A DNA stretch of 12,528 nucleotides, taken from the NCBI GenBank assembly GCA_964447925.1, contig CAYUUP010000047.1, positions 1 through 12,528 of the forward strand, read 5' to 3'. Origin of the DNA: CAYUUP01 sp964447925 (GTDB lineage: Bacteria; Bacillota; Clostridia; Oscillospirales; Oscillospiraceae). Both the position numbers and the translations under genes were made by a program. Positions 1-6,604 of this stretch are shown here, piece by piece. The first letter of the stretch is position 1. The number at the start of each line of letters is the position of its first letter. The notes beneath the pieces are model-generated. The model was given only the letters and a program-made list of their open reading frames with translations. It did not search any database and was not told the origin of the DNA.

Positions 1-562
1 GGTAACTCCTTGCCTCTGCCGCACCGGGGTAATTCCGGGAAATACAGAACTTTTCACTCCACTTTTTCCCGAGGGGGATGCATTCCAGCCCCTGTTCCTC
101 CGGCCCTTCCTCATAAAAGGTGATGACCACGTCCAGCTTGTTGTTCATCAGCCCTTCAAACACCTCAAGGTCGCTATAACTCTCGGTGACAACTTGAATA
201 TTGGGAAAGCGGCGATTATACTCCCTGATATAGGCATCCCAAACCGGATCTACAATCAGCATTTCCAGATATCCCAGGTGAATCTGCCCCCCTTGGCGGG
301 CCTTGATGGTAGCCACCTGGTTATCCGCCGCATTAATCAGATCCATCGCCTGGCGAAACGCCTGGCAATAGATCTCCCCTTCCGGGGTCAGATGAATATT
401 GTTCCGCTCCCGCACTACCAGCTGGCAGCCCAAGGTGCTTTCCAGACTGGAGATCTGCTTACTGATGGCCTGCTGGGAGAAAAATGTCCGATGGGCAGCC
501 TCCGTGAAACTGGAGACATCCGCAAGGATCAGAAAGGATTTGATCATTGATTCATTCCACAT
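1..562 (-). CDS. LysR-family transcriptional regulator (3' part beyond the window)
   Basis: This gene reads leftward and runs off base 1, so 187 N-terminal residues are present of a usual ~290-300. Residues ~7-65 form the LysR winged helix-turn-helix: IKSFLILADVSSFTEAAH, then SQQAISKQISSLESTLG, then LTPEGEIYCQAF. From residue ~93 (GQIHLGYLE) the effector-binding domain begins. The ATG at 562 is chosen because GGAGG lies 7 nt upstream; a second in-frame ATG five codons later has no ribosome site. The family binds DNA as tetramers and usually controls an adjacent or divergent gene in response to a small molecule. The short-chain dehydrogenase upstream on the same strand is a possible target, but a strong terminator separates them. 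The ligand cannot be read from the sequence. Family assignment is secure; regulatory target is unknown. Confidence 0.93.
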   Translation of the reverse strand, partial: MWNESMIKSFLILADVSSFTEAAHRTFFSQQAISKQISSLESTLGCQLVVRERNNIHLTPEGEIYCQAFRQAMDLINAADNQVATIKARQGGQIHLGYLEMLIVDPVWDAYIREYNRRFPNIQVVTESYSDLEVFEGLMNNKLDVVITFYEEGPEEQGLECIPLGKKWSEKFCISRNYPGAAEARSY

Positions 563-638
563 AGCATTTCCTCCACCGGAATCCACGCCACAATCCAAAC
601 TCGGCCTTGAGACTCCCCTCACCTGTCACTGCTACAGC

Positions 639-667
639 ATTATAACATATTCACGGGATAAATTCCA
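639..667 (-). promoter_or_regulatory. Putative extended -10 promoter of the LysR gene
   Basis: Read on the minus strand, 644-639 is a perfect TATAAT preceded by TGT, giving an extended -10 (TGnTATAAT). The -35 hexamer 17 bp upstream (TGGAAT) is poor, as is common with extended -10 promoters. Transcription would start near 632, giving a leader of about 70 nt before the ATG at 562. Confidence 0.6.
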
Positions 668-686
668 CCCCCAATTCAGTTGCCGC

Positions 687-714
687 TGGCGCCAATTTCC
701 CAGGCAATCCTGGG
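687..714. promoter_or_regulatory. Palindromes upstream of the LysR promoter, possible operator
   Basis: CCCAGG-caat-CCTGGG (699-714) is a perfect 6-bp inverted repeat centred about 75 bp upstream of the predicted start site of the LysR gene. The 8-bp palindrome TGGCGCCA (687-694) adjoins it. LysR proteins often bind near -65 of the promoters they control, including their own, so this is a plausible operator. It could equally be chance. Apart from this, the promoter and the terminator at 791-837, nothing else was recognised in the gene-free stretch 563-873. Confidence 0.3.
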
Positions 715-790
715 CAAAATTACCTTACGCCGTCATTAGCTGATACAAGGGTTCCTGCGGATCAAAGAAGCGGTCGCACCCGATGCAAGT

Positions 791-837
791 GAAAAGAAGC
801 ACTGTGAACACAGCCCTTTAAGCTGTGTTCACAGTGC
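791..837 (-). terminator. Intrinsic terminator of the short-chain dehydrogenase gene
   Basis: A perfect 16-bp inverted repeat (799-814 with 822-837; arm GCACTGTGAACACAGC) encloses a 7-nt loop. On the minus strand the stem is followed by TTCTTTTC (798-791). The plus-strand side has no T-tract, so it serves the leftward gene ending at 874. It separates that gene from the LysR gene downstream. Confidence 0.88.
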
Positions 838-873
838 CATCCAAATCGCAAATAATTGTGATGCCCCAGTTTC

Positions 874-1647
874 TTACAGGCTAGTGTACCCACCGTCAAC
901 AGGCAGAATTAAGCCGTTAACATAGGTGCTGGCAGGAGAAGCCAGGAAAATGGCCGCAGTATCCAATTCGCCCTCTCTCCCGTAGCGAGCCATGGGGATC
1001 ATCGTGCGGGCATAATTTTGGAAAAACTCGCTTTCCAGCGTCTCTTTTGTCAAAGGAGTCTCAAAATAGCCCGGGCAGATGGCATTAACGGTAATCCCTT
1101 TGTCACCCCACTCACAGGCCAGCGCCCTGGTCAGGTTGACAACGCCGCCCTTTGCCGCATGGTAAGGCGCGGCAGGAGCGATCTTGTTGCCCACAAGTCC
1201 GTACATGGAAGCTATGTTGATGATCCGGCCATATCCGGCAGGGAGCATAGCCTGCTTTGCCACCTCCCGCGCCACCTTGAATGAGCCGAATAAGTCAATG
1301 TTTACCTCGTTTGCAAACTGTTCGTCAGTAATGTCTTCAGCGTTAGCAACAGCGCCGGTGCCAGCGTTGTTGATCAGAATATCAATCCGTCCAAAGCGGT
1401 CAAGGATCTCTTTAACTGCTTCCTGTACGCGGTCGGTATCCGTAATGTCACAGGCAACGCCGATTGCATCCACGCCGTATGACTCACGGAGCGAGGCGGC
1501 CACCTCGTCAATCAATGTCTTGCGGCGGGCAAGCGCTACAATGGAAGCCCCCTGATTGGCAAGAGCGTTTGCCATCTGTACTCCCAATCCTGTAGAGCAG
1601 CCTGTCACAACAGCAACCTGACCCTTTAGGTCAAAATAGTCTTTCAT
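874..1647 (-). CDS. Short-chain dehydrogenase/reductase (classical SDR), probably NADP(H)-dependent
   Basis: A 257-residue classical SDR. Visible motifs are the Rossmann glycine motif TGCSTGLG (15-22), CDITD (66-70) where Asp67 contacts adenine, NNAG (93-96), catalytic Ser147, and Tyr162-x3-Lys166 in PYHAAKGG, with an ICPGYFETP segment after it. After the second beta strand comes ALARR (39-42) with arginines and no acidic residue, which in this family favours NADP(H). The ATG at 1647 is chosen because GGGAG lies 10 nt upstream and the protein then starts MKDYFDLKGQVAVVTG as usual for the family; an open frame extends to 1752 without a ribosome site. The gene has its own promoter and terminator. 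The sequence resembles gluconate 5-dehydrogenase/KduD-type SDRs. Phloroglucinol reductase is also an NADPH-dependent SDR, so a link to the right-hand gene set is possible but unproven. The substrate is not readable from sequence. Confidence 0.9.
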   Translation of the reverse strand: MKDYFDLKGQVAVVTGCSTGLGVQMANALANQGASIVALARRKTLIDEVAASLRESYGVDAIGVACDITDTDRVQEAVKEILDRFGRIDILINNAGTGAVANAEDITDEQFANEVNIDLFGSFKVAREVAKQAMLPAGYGRIINIASMYGLVGNKIAPAAPYHAAKGGVVNLTRALACEWGDKGITVNAICPGYFETPLTKETLESEFFQNYARTMIPMARYGREGELDTAAIFLASPASTYVNGLILPVDGGYTSL

Positions 1648-1696
1648 AAAGAACAAACTCCCTTCACCAATTGTGGTAGATTCGTGAACTATGCTT

Positions 1697-1725
1697 AGTT
1701 TAACACATCCGCAAAGCAAAGGCAA
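1697..1725 (-). promoter_or_regulatory. Putative promoter of the short-chain dehydrogenase gene
   Basis: On the minus strand, TTGCCT (1725-1720) and TAAACT (1702-1697) lie 17 bp apart, each matching 4 of 6 consensus bases, and TGT directly before the -10 gives an extended -10. The start site would be near 1690, about 43 nt before the ATG at 1647. It is divergent from the ahpC promoter. Confidence 0.55.
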
Positions 1726-1790
1726 GTAACAAATTAAATATGATGGGATCATTTTTTAGGGTTTTAACATTTTCTTTCTCCGCTGCCCGC

Positions 1791-1833
1791 TTTTCTCAAG
1801 AAAAATGTTTAAACAAAATGATAATTATTCCTA
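1791..1833. promoter_or_regulatory. Candidate PerR/Fur-type operator and AT-rich palindrome between the SDR gene and ahpC
   Basis: TGATAATTATTCCTA (1819-1833) matches 10 of the 14 defined positions of the Bacillus PerR box TTATAATnATTATAA; the left half is good and the right half weak. A second palindrome, TTTTCT-ca-AGAAAA, sits at 1791-1804. PerR commonly represses ahpCF in Firmicutes, which makes the match worth noting. The box is about 60 bp upstream of the start site predicted from the TATAAT at 1874, farther than expected for simple repression. Confidence 0.35.
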
Positions 1834-1873
1834 TTTATACAATCCCGCGTAGGATTTTACACTCCAATTTCCG

Positions 1874-1879
1874 TATAAT
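1874..1879 (+). promoter_or_regulatory. Possible -10 element of the ahpC promoter
   Basis: A perfect TATAAT at 1874-1879 would give a leader of about 65 nt to the ahpC ATG at 1951. No convincing -35 hexamer lies 15-18 bp upstream, and there is no TGn extension. A second weaker candidate is TATACT at 1916-1921. The promoter may need an activator, or the real one may lie elsewhere in 1740-1930. Confidence 0.4.
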
Positions 1880-1950
1880 ATTTTTATCAACCGCTCAAAT
1901 TATTGATGCGCGGCATATACTTTACCAAACTTTTGAGGGGGTTAAATTCT

Positions 1951-2514
1951 ATGTCTATGATTAACAAGGAAGTCGGTGACTTCTCTGTCCAGGCGTTCCA
2001 GGCTTCCGCTTTCAAGACTGTTACCAAAGATGACATCTTGGGCAAGTGGAACGTATTCTTCTTCTATCCTGCGGATTTCACCTTTGTCTGCCCTACTGAA
2101 CTGGAGGACCTTGCCAACAAGTATGAGGATTTCAAGGCCATCGGCTGTGAGATCTACTCCGTCTCCACTGACTCCCACTTCGTTCACAAGGCCTGGCACG
2201 ATGCGTCCGACCGCATCAAGAAGCTGCCGTATCCCATGCTGGCCGACCCCACCCACGCCCTCTGCCGGGATTTTGATGTCCTGATTGAGGCCGATGGCAT
2301 GGCAGAGCGTGGCACTTTTGTGGTGAATCCCGAGGGCAAGATTGTAGCCTATGAGGTCAACGCGGGCAATGTGGGCCGCAACGCCGATGAACTGCTGCGG
2401 AAGGTGCAGGCCCTGCAGTTCGTAGCTCAGCACGGTGACGAGGTCTGTCCCGCAAAGTGGCAGCCTGGCGCCGAAACGCTGAAGCCCAGTCTTGACCTTG
2501 TGGGTATGCTCTAA
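1951..2514 (+). CDS. ahpC: Alkyl hydroperoxide reductase C (typical 2-Cys peroxiredoxin)
   Basis: AhpC is a cytosolic peroxiredoxin that reduces H2O2, organic peroxides and peroxynitrite. At 187 residues it has the usual family length. Peroxidatic Cys47 sits in FYPADFTFVCPTE and resolving Cys166 in GDEVCPAKW, the classical 2-Cys arrangement; RGTFVVNPEGKI and the AGNVGRN segment also match bacterial AhpC. The start at 1951 is chosen from GAGGGGG about 10 nt upstream and the family-typical MSMINKEVGDFSVQAF; an open frame runs back to 1903 without a ribosome site. Three bases separate its TAA from the start of the flavoprotein that should re-reduce it, so the two form an operon and are probably translationally coupled. 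In an anaerobe it would protect oxygen-sensitive Fe-S and radical enzymes such as those encoded further right. Confidence 0.97.
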   Translation: MSMINKEVGDFSVQAFQASAFKTVTKDDILGKWNVFFFYPADFTFVCPTELEDLANKYEDFKAIGCEIYSVSTDSHFVHKAWHDASDRIKKLPYPMLADPTHALCRDFDVLIEADGMAERGTFVVNPEGKIVAYEVNAGNVGRNADELLRKVQALQFVAQHGDEVCPAKWQPGAETLKPSLDLVGML

Positions 2515-2517
2515 GCC

Positions 2518-4155
2518 ATGAGCCAGCAGAATCTCTATGACGTAGTGGTGGTGGGTGGTGGACCCGCCGGACTCACCGCCGCCCTCTATCTGGCACGCGC
2601 CCGCTACCGGGTAGTGGTAGTGGAAAAGGAGCAGTTTGGCGGCCAGATCACCATCACCTCTGAGGTGGTCAACTACCCCGGCGTAGCAAGAACCAGTGGT
2701 GCAGAACTCACCGATACGATGCGTCGGCAGGCTCAGTCCTTCGGGGCAGAGTTCTTGCTGGCTGAGGTGGAAAAGCTGGAATTTGAGGGTAATATCAAAA
2801 CCGTCCACACCAGCCGTGGTCCCCTCCAATGTTTCGGCGTGCTGCTGGCCACCGGCGCACATCCCCGCAGTGTAGGCTTCGCCGGAGAGCAGGAGTTCAA
2901 GGGACACGGTGTGGCCTATTGTGCCACCTGCGATGGTGAATTTTTCGCCGGTAAGGAGGTCTTTGTGGTAGGGGGCGGCTTTGCGGCAGCGGAGGAGAGC
3001 GTTTTTCTCACCAAGTATGCCAGCCACGTCACCATTCTCATCCGGGGCAATGGCTTCTCCTGTGCCCAAGCTGTGGCCGAGGAGGCCCTCCACCATCCCA
3101 AAATCACCGTCATCACCAACGTCCAGGTAGAGGCGGTGGGAGGCGGTGCTGCGCTTGAATTCCTCCGCTATCGGAACCGGAACACAGGCGAAGTGACGGA
3201 GTACCGGGCAAGGCCCGGCGATACTTTCGGCGTCTTTGTCTTTGCGGGCTATGAGCCTGCCACAAGCCTGGTCGACGGGCTGGCGGACTTGAACCCTCAG
3301 GGCTATGTCATCACGGATCCTCAGCAGAAGACCAGCGTAGACGGTCTTTATGCTGCGGGCGATGTGTGTGTCAAAAATCTGCGGCAGGTGGTCACTGCCG
3401 TAGGTGACGGCGCGCTGGCCGCCACAGAACTGGAGCGGTACGCCGCCGCCATAGAATCTAAAACTGGTCTCCATCCCACCCGGCCCGCCACTGCTGCCCG
3501 CACGGACAGCGCAGACAGCCGGGAGGAAAAGCAGCCCTCCACCGGAGAGGGCGGACTGTTTGACGGCGAGATGCGGACCCAGTTGGATGCCGTCTTCAGT
3601 CGGATGACCGGCAGTCTCATTTTAAAACTGTATCTGGATGGACGTCCCGTCTCCCAAGAGTTGGAGCAGTATATGACTGCTCTGGCGGCACTGACGGACA
3701 AGCTGACAGTTGAAAAGGCCAACGATGTCTCCGGCGAATCCCTCCTCCCCTGCGTACGAGTCTGCCAGGCAGACGGTGCTGAGACAGGGCTGGCTTTCCA
3801 CGGCGTCCCTGGAGGACACGAATTCACTTCCTTCGTCTTAGGGCTGTATAACGCCGCTGGGCCTGGGCAGGCAGTAGACTCTGAGGTGCAGACGGCCATG
3901 GAGAACCTAAAGCCTGCAAAGCTGCAGGTCCTGGTTTCCCTGTCCTGTACCATGTGTCCGGAATTGGTGATGGCGGCACAAAAAATCGCCACAGCCAATC
4001 CGGGGATCACGGCGGAGGTCTATGACCTGAACCACTTCCCCGCTTTGAAGGAGCAGTACAACGTCATGAGCGTTCCCTGCCTCGTGATTGATGGCAGCCA
4101 GGTATCCTTCGGCAAGAAGAACCTTCGACAGCTCATCGATCTGCTGAACGCATAA
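2518..4155 (+). CDS. AhpF-like peroxiredoxin reductase with reversed domain order (TrxR core, then AhpF-type double thioredoxin fold)
   Basis: This 545-residue flavoprotein should carry electrons from NAD(P)H through FAD and two CxxC pairs to AhpC. Residues 1-~315 are a thioredoxin-reductase core: FAD motif GGGPAGL (13-19), redox pair CATC (135-138), NAD(P)-binding GGGFAAAEE (152-160) and FAD-contacting YAAGD (278-282). A polar linker (~316-348) follows. Residues ~351-545 match the N-terminal module of classical AhpF: a first thioredoxin fold (MRTQLDAVFSRM, then GHEFTSFVLGLY at 433-444) and a second with the active site CTMC (477-480) and cis-Pro520 in SVPC. Classical AhpF (~520 residues) carries that module at the N terminus, so this is a domain permutation. 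The arginine pair that marks NADPH preference in TrxR is absent (LIRGNG), leaving cofactor choice open. The ribosome site is weak, consistent with coupling to ahpC. Confidence 0.93.
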   Translation: MSQQNLYDVVVVGGGPAGLTAALYLARARYRVVVVEKEQFGGQITITSEVVNYPGVARTSGAELTDTMRRQAQSFGAEFLLAEVEKLEFEGNIKTVHTSRGPLQCFGVLLATGAHPRSVGFAGEQEFKGHGVAYCATCDGEFFAGKEVFVVGGGFAAAEESVFLTKYASHVTILIRGNGFSCAQAVAEEALHHPKITVITNVQVEAVGGGAALEFLRYRNRNTGEVTEYRARPGDTFGVFVFAGYEPATSLVDGLADLNPQGYVITDPQQKTSVDGLYAAGDVCVKNLRQVVTAVGDGALAATELERYAAAIESKTGLHPTRPATAARTDSADSREEKQPSTGEGGLFDGEMRTQLDAVFSRMTGSLILKLYLDGRPVSQELEQYMTALAALTDKLTVEKANDVSGESLLPCVRVCQADGAETGLAFHGVPGGHEFTSFVLGLYNAAGPGQAVDSEVQTAMENLKPAKLQVLVSLSCTMCPELVMAAQKIATANPGITAEVYDLNHFPALKEQYNVMSVPCLVIDGSQVSFGKKNLRQLIDLLNA

Positions 4156-4157
4156 CA

Positions 4158-4196
4158 AAAAAATCCGCCGCAGGCAGCTGCCACGGCGGATTTTTT
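4158..4196. terminator. Bidirectional intrinsic terminator between convergent operons
   Basis: A 13-bp perfect stem, AAAAAATCCGCCG (4158-4170) with CGGCGGATTTTTT (4184-4196), encloses a loop holding the palindrome GGCAGCTGCC. The A-run and T-run serve as U-tracts on opposite strands, so it can stop both the AhpF-like gene (ends 4155) and the Moco operon (ends 4201). Confidence 0.92.
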
Positions 4197-4200
4197 GGAT

Positions 4201-4635
4201 TCATTCTTCAATCGTAATCTCATCGCCGGGACGGACGGTTCCCCCCTCTAACACCCGAATAAAGATTCCCTCTCGGGGCATGATGCAGTCTCCGGCGGCC
4301 TTACGGATGGCACAGCCGTAGTGGCACTCCTTGCCGATTTGGGTGATCTCACCTAGGGCAGGGCCGATACGCAGCCGGGTCCCCACTGGCAGCTCGTATA
4401 AAATCAGCCCCTCTGTCAGGACATTCTCCGCAAAATCCCCCGGTTTTAGGGGGAAATCAATTTTATCCTGCACCTTTTGGACGCTCTCCTGCCCCAGCAG
4501 ACTTACCTGTCGGTGCCAAGATCCAGCGTGGGCATCTCCCACAATGCCATACTCTTCCCGCAGTTCTACTGAAGGCTGAGGGCGTTTTTGTGTCCCTTTT
4601 TCCGTGCTGACGCACACGGCAAGTACTTTAGCCAT
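4201..4635 (-). CDS. Stand-alone MOSC domain protein
   Basis: A 144-residue single-domain MOSC (Moco sulfurase C-terminal) protein. Typical features are VELREEYGIVGDAHAG (23-38), GDFAENVLTEG (66-76), and the Cys-bearing core GKECHYGCAIRKAAGDCIMPREGIF, given here as positions 101-125 with Cys104, Cys108 and Cys117; Cys117 in GDCIMPREG is the family's conserved cysteine. MOSC domains are thought to bind Moco or carry sulfur to it, but the exact role of the small bacterial forms is unsettled. The ATG at 4635 is preceded by GGGGAGG about 9 nt upstream; an open frame runs to 4710 without support. The start overlaps the stop of the mog-type gene by 8 nt (ATGGCTAA), so translation is probably coupled. 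It is the last gene of the operon. Confidence 0.93.
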   Translation of the reverse strand: MAKVLAVCVSTEKGTQKRPQPSVELREEYGIVGDAHAGSWHRQVSLLGQESVQKVQDKIDFPLKPGDFAENVLTEGLILYELPVGTRLRIGPALGEITQIGKECHYGCAIRKAAGDCIMPREGIFIRVLEGGTVRPGDEITIEE

Positions 4636-5155
4636 GGTGCTGTTCCTCCCCGTGATGAAGGTGCATCGGCGCACAGTCTCCAGACTTGCCCCACAGGACA
4701 TCAATGCCATGCTTCAGGGGCTTCAGCACCGCAGCTAAATTCTCCGTGGACGCCTTTTCGCTGCCGGGGAGGTTGACAATCAGCGTCCGCCCCCGCAGGC
4801 CTGCTGTTCCCCGGGAGAGCATCCCCATAGGGGTAATGGTCAGGGAGGCCTGCCGCATGGCTTCTGGGATACCCGGAACCTCCCGCTCCATCACAGACAG
4901 GGTGGCCTCCGGGGTGATATCTCTCGGGGAAAATCCGGTGCCGCCGGTGGTCAGCACCAGACACACCTGCAATTCGTCGGCACAACGGATCAGTTCCTGC
5001 CGGATGCTGTTATAATCGTCCGGGAGAATCGTTGTGTGTACTACCCGCCAGCCCGCCTTCTCCAGCATATTGCAGAGGGCGGGACCGCTGGTATCCTCCC
5101 GTTCTCCCCGGCTGCCCCTGTCACTGAGGGTGATAACTGCCGCTGTATATTCCAT
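4628..5155 (-). CDS. mog: Molybdenum cofactor biosynthesis protein, MogA/MoaB family (molybdopterin adenylyltransferase)
   Basis: MogA-type enzymes adenylate molybdopterin before MoeA inserts molybdate. The 175-residue protein shows AAVITLSDRGSRGEREDTSG (5-24), LTTGGTGFSPRDITPEA (68-84; conserved Asp79) and LIVNLPGSEKASTENL (125-140), which define the family. MoaB paralogues share these motifs, so the symbol is less sure than the family. The ATG at 5155 is chosen because GGGAGGAAGG lies just upstream, inside the end of moaC, only 2 nt after that gene's stop; an upstream extension to 5254 lacks support. The C terminus, MHLHHGEEQHHG (164-175), has five histidines in the last 12 residues and may bind metal. 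Its last codons overlap the MOSC gene. Confidence 0.93.
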   Translation of the reverse strand: MEYTAAVITLSDRGSRGEREDTSGPALCNMLEKAGWRVVHTTILPDDYNSIRQELIRCADELQVCLVLTTGGTGFSPRDITPEATLSVMEREVPGIPEAMRQASLTITPMGMLSRGTAGLRGRTLIVNLPGSEKASTENLAAVLKPLKHGIDVLWGKSGDCAPMHLHHGEEQHHG

Positions 5156-5157
5156 AA

Positions 5158-5637
5158 TTATCCTTCCTCCCGTATAAAATCGCCGGACTTTCCTCCGGTC
5201 TTCCGAAGCAGCCGGATATTGTCGATGACCATATCCCGCTGCACCGCTTTGCACATATCATAGACCGTCAGGGCGGCCACAGCGACCGCTGTCAAAGCCT
5301 CCATCTCCACCCCTGTCTGGCCCGTGCAGGACACTGTGGCAGTAATCTCCACCGCTGGCGGCTCGTCTGTCAAGAGGAAGTCGATATCCACCCCGGAAAT
5401 TAGGATGGGATGGCACATGGGGATGATATCCGGCGTCCGCTTGGCGCCCATAATGCCGCCAATCTGAGCTGTCCCCAGCACATCCCCTTTTTTCAGGCCG
5501 CCAGCCCGGATGAGGGCGAGAGTCTCAGGGCTGACCAGAACCCGCCCCGACGCGATGGCGGTGCGCTGGGTGTGTTCCTTCGCCCCCACATTGACCATCT
5601 TGGCCCTGCCCTGGTTGTTAAAATGAGTAAATTCCAA
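5158..5637 (-). CDS. moaC: Cyclic pyranopterin monophosphate synthase MoaC (TTG start)
   Basis: MoaC converts the MoaA product, 3',8-cyclo-7,8-dihydro-GTP, into cyclic pyranopterin monophosphate, the second step of Moco synthesis in the cytosol. Motifs include KKGDVLGTAQIGGIMGAKRT (49-68), PMCHPI (73-78), GVEMEALTAV (109-118) and YDMCKAVQRDM (126-136), with Asp127 and Lys130 where the active-site acid and lysine are expected. At 159 residues it has the E. coli length. The start codon is TTG at 5637: GGGGG lies 8 nt upstream, across the stop of moaA, and the resulting N terminus (EFTHFNNQGRAKMVNV) aligns with the conserved start of MoaC. The first in-frame ATG, codon 14, would remove that part. 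The gap to moaA is 4 nt. Confidence 0.96.
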   Translation of the reverse strand: MEFTHFNNQGRAKMVNVGAKEHTQRTAIASGRVLVSPETLALIRAGGLKKGDVLGTAQIGGIMGAKRTPDIIPMCHPILISGVDIDFLLTDEPPAVEITATVSCTGQTGVEMEALTAVAVAALTVYDMCKAVQRDMVIDNIRLLRKTGGKSGDFIREEG

Positions 5638-5641
5638 TCTG

Positions 5642-6595
5642 TTAACCCCCGATCGTGTTCATGGGCCGTCCAGCTTGACTGCTATGGGCAGCGTCAAGTA
5701 CCCCATGCATTCTGGGCTTTCCCCAGATTGCCTGGTGCAGAACGTCTTCCAGTTCCTGCCCGTGGAGGCCCCGCAGAGGTATCTCCTCATTGGAGTGCAG
5801 ACAGGGCTTCAATTTCCCATCGGCGGTCAAGCGTATCCGATTGCATGTCCCGCAGAAGTGACGGCTCAGGGGAGAAATTAGCCCCACCGTTCCAACACCC
5901 CCCGGCAGACGGTACAGTCTGGCCACGCCACCGTCCGTTGCCACTGGCTCCAACTCTGGTATCCGTTCCAGCACCTCACTAACAGGCAGATAGGCCTCCG
6001 GGCCAAAGCGTCCGCTATTCTCCATAGGCATCAGCTCAATAAAGCGAAGCTGAACAGGGTATTGTCTTGTCAGCTCCACAAAGGCGGGAATCTCATCGTC
6101 GTTAAAGCCGCCAATCAATACAGTATTCAGCTTTAGTGGAGTCAGCCCAACATCCCAGGCCGCTTGAATTCCTGACAAGGCCTGTTTCAAATCTCCGCCG
6201 ACTGTAATATCATTATATTTGTCGGCATTTAGTGTATCAAGGCTGATATTGACCCGATCTACACCGGCACTCTTCAGTTCCCTGGCATATCTTCCCATCA
6301 GAATACCATTCGTGGTTAAGGCCACCTCCCGGATGCCGGAGATGTCTGCTAGTTCCCTGCACAGCGCCGCTGCGCCGGGCCGCACCAGCGGTTCCCCACC
6401 GGTGACGCGGATTTTCTGAATTCCCAGCCTGGCGGCGGCGGCAACAATTTCCGTAATCTCCTCGAAGCGAAGAATGTCCCCATGCGCCAGTTTGCAAACC
6501 CCATCCGGGGGCATACAGTACCGGCACCGCAGATTGCATAAATCTGTGATTGATACCCGCAAATAGGTGATTTCCCGGTGAAATTGATCCTGCAT
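5642..6595 (-). CDS. moaA: GTP 3',8-cyclase MoaA (radical SAM)
   Basis: MoaA catalyses the first committed step of Moco synthesis, turning GTP into 3',8-cyclo-7,8-dihydro-GTP. The 317-residue protein has the radical-SAM cluster motif Cys20-x3-Cys24-x2-Cys27 (LCNLRCRYCMPP), the SAM-binding TGGEPL (65-70), and the C-terminal substrate cluster Cys248-x2-Cys251-x13-Cys265 (FCGTCNRIRL to LKPCL). It ends in the conserved double glycine (NTIGG) needed for activity in the family. The ATG at 6595 has GAGGAG five bases upstream, overlapping the stop region of the preceding gene, 9 nt away. Both clusters are oxygen-sensitive, in keeping with an anaerobe. Confidence 0.97.
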   Translation of the reverse strand: MQDQFHREITYLRVSITDLCNLRCRYCMPPDGVCKLAHGDILRFEEITEIVAAAARLGIQKIRVTGGEPLVRPGAAALCRELADISGIREVALTTNGILMGRYARELKSAGVDRVNISLDTLNADKYNDITVGGDLKQALSGIQAAWDVGLTPLKLNTVLIGGFNDDEIPAFVELTRQYPVQLRFIELMPMENSGRFGPEAYLPVSEVLERIPELEPVATDGGVARLYRLPGGVGTVGLISPLSRHFCGTCNRIRLTADGKLKPCLHSNEEIPLRGLHGQELEDVLHQAIWGKPRMHGVLDAAHSSQAGRPMNTIGG

Positions 6596-6604
6596 GTTTT
6601 CTCC

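Noticed and set aside
194..743. Two plus-strand open frames over the left end
   Set aside because: The minus strand there encodes a clear LysR N-terminal domain with a good ribosome site, so these are shadows.
1942..3474. A 510-codon open frame on the minus strand, antisense to ahpC and the AhpF-like gene
   Set aside because: It lies wholly over two well-supported genes, has no recognisable domain and ignores both gene boundaries; it is a by-product of GC-rich codon use on the other strand.
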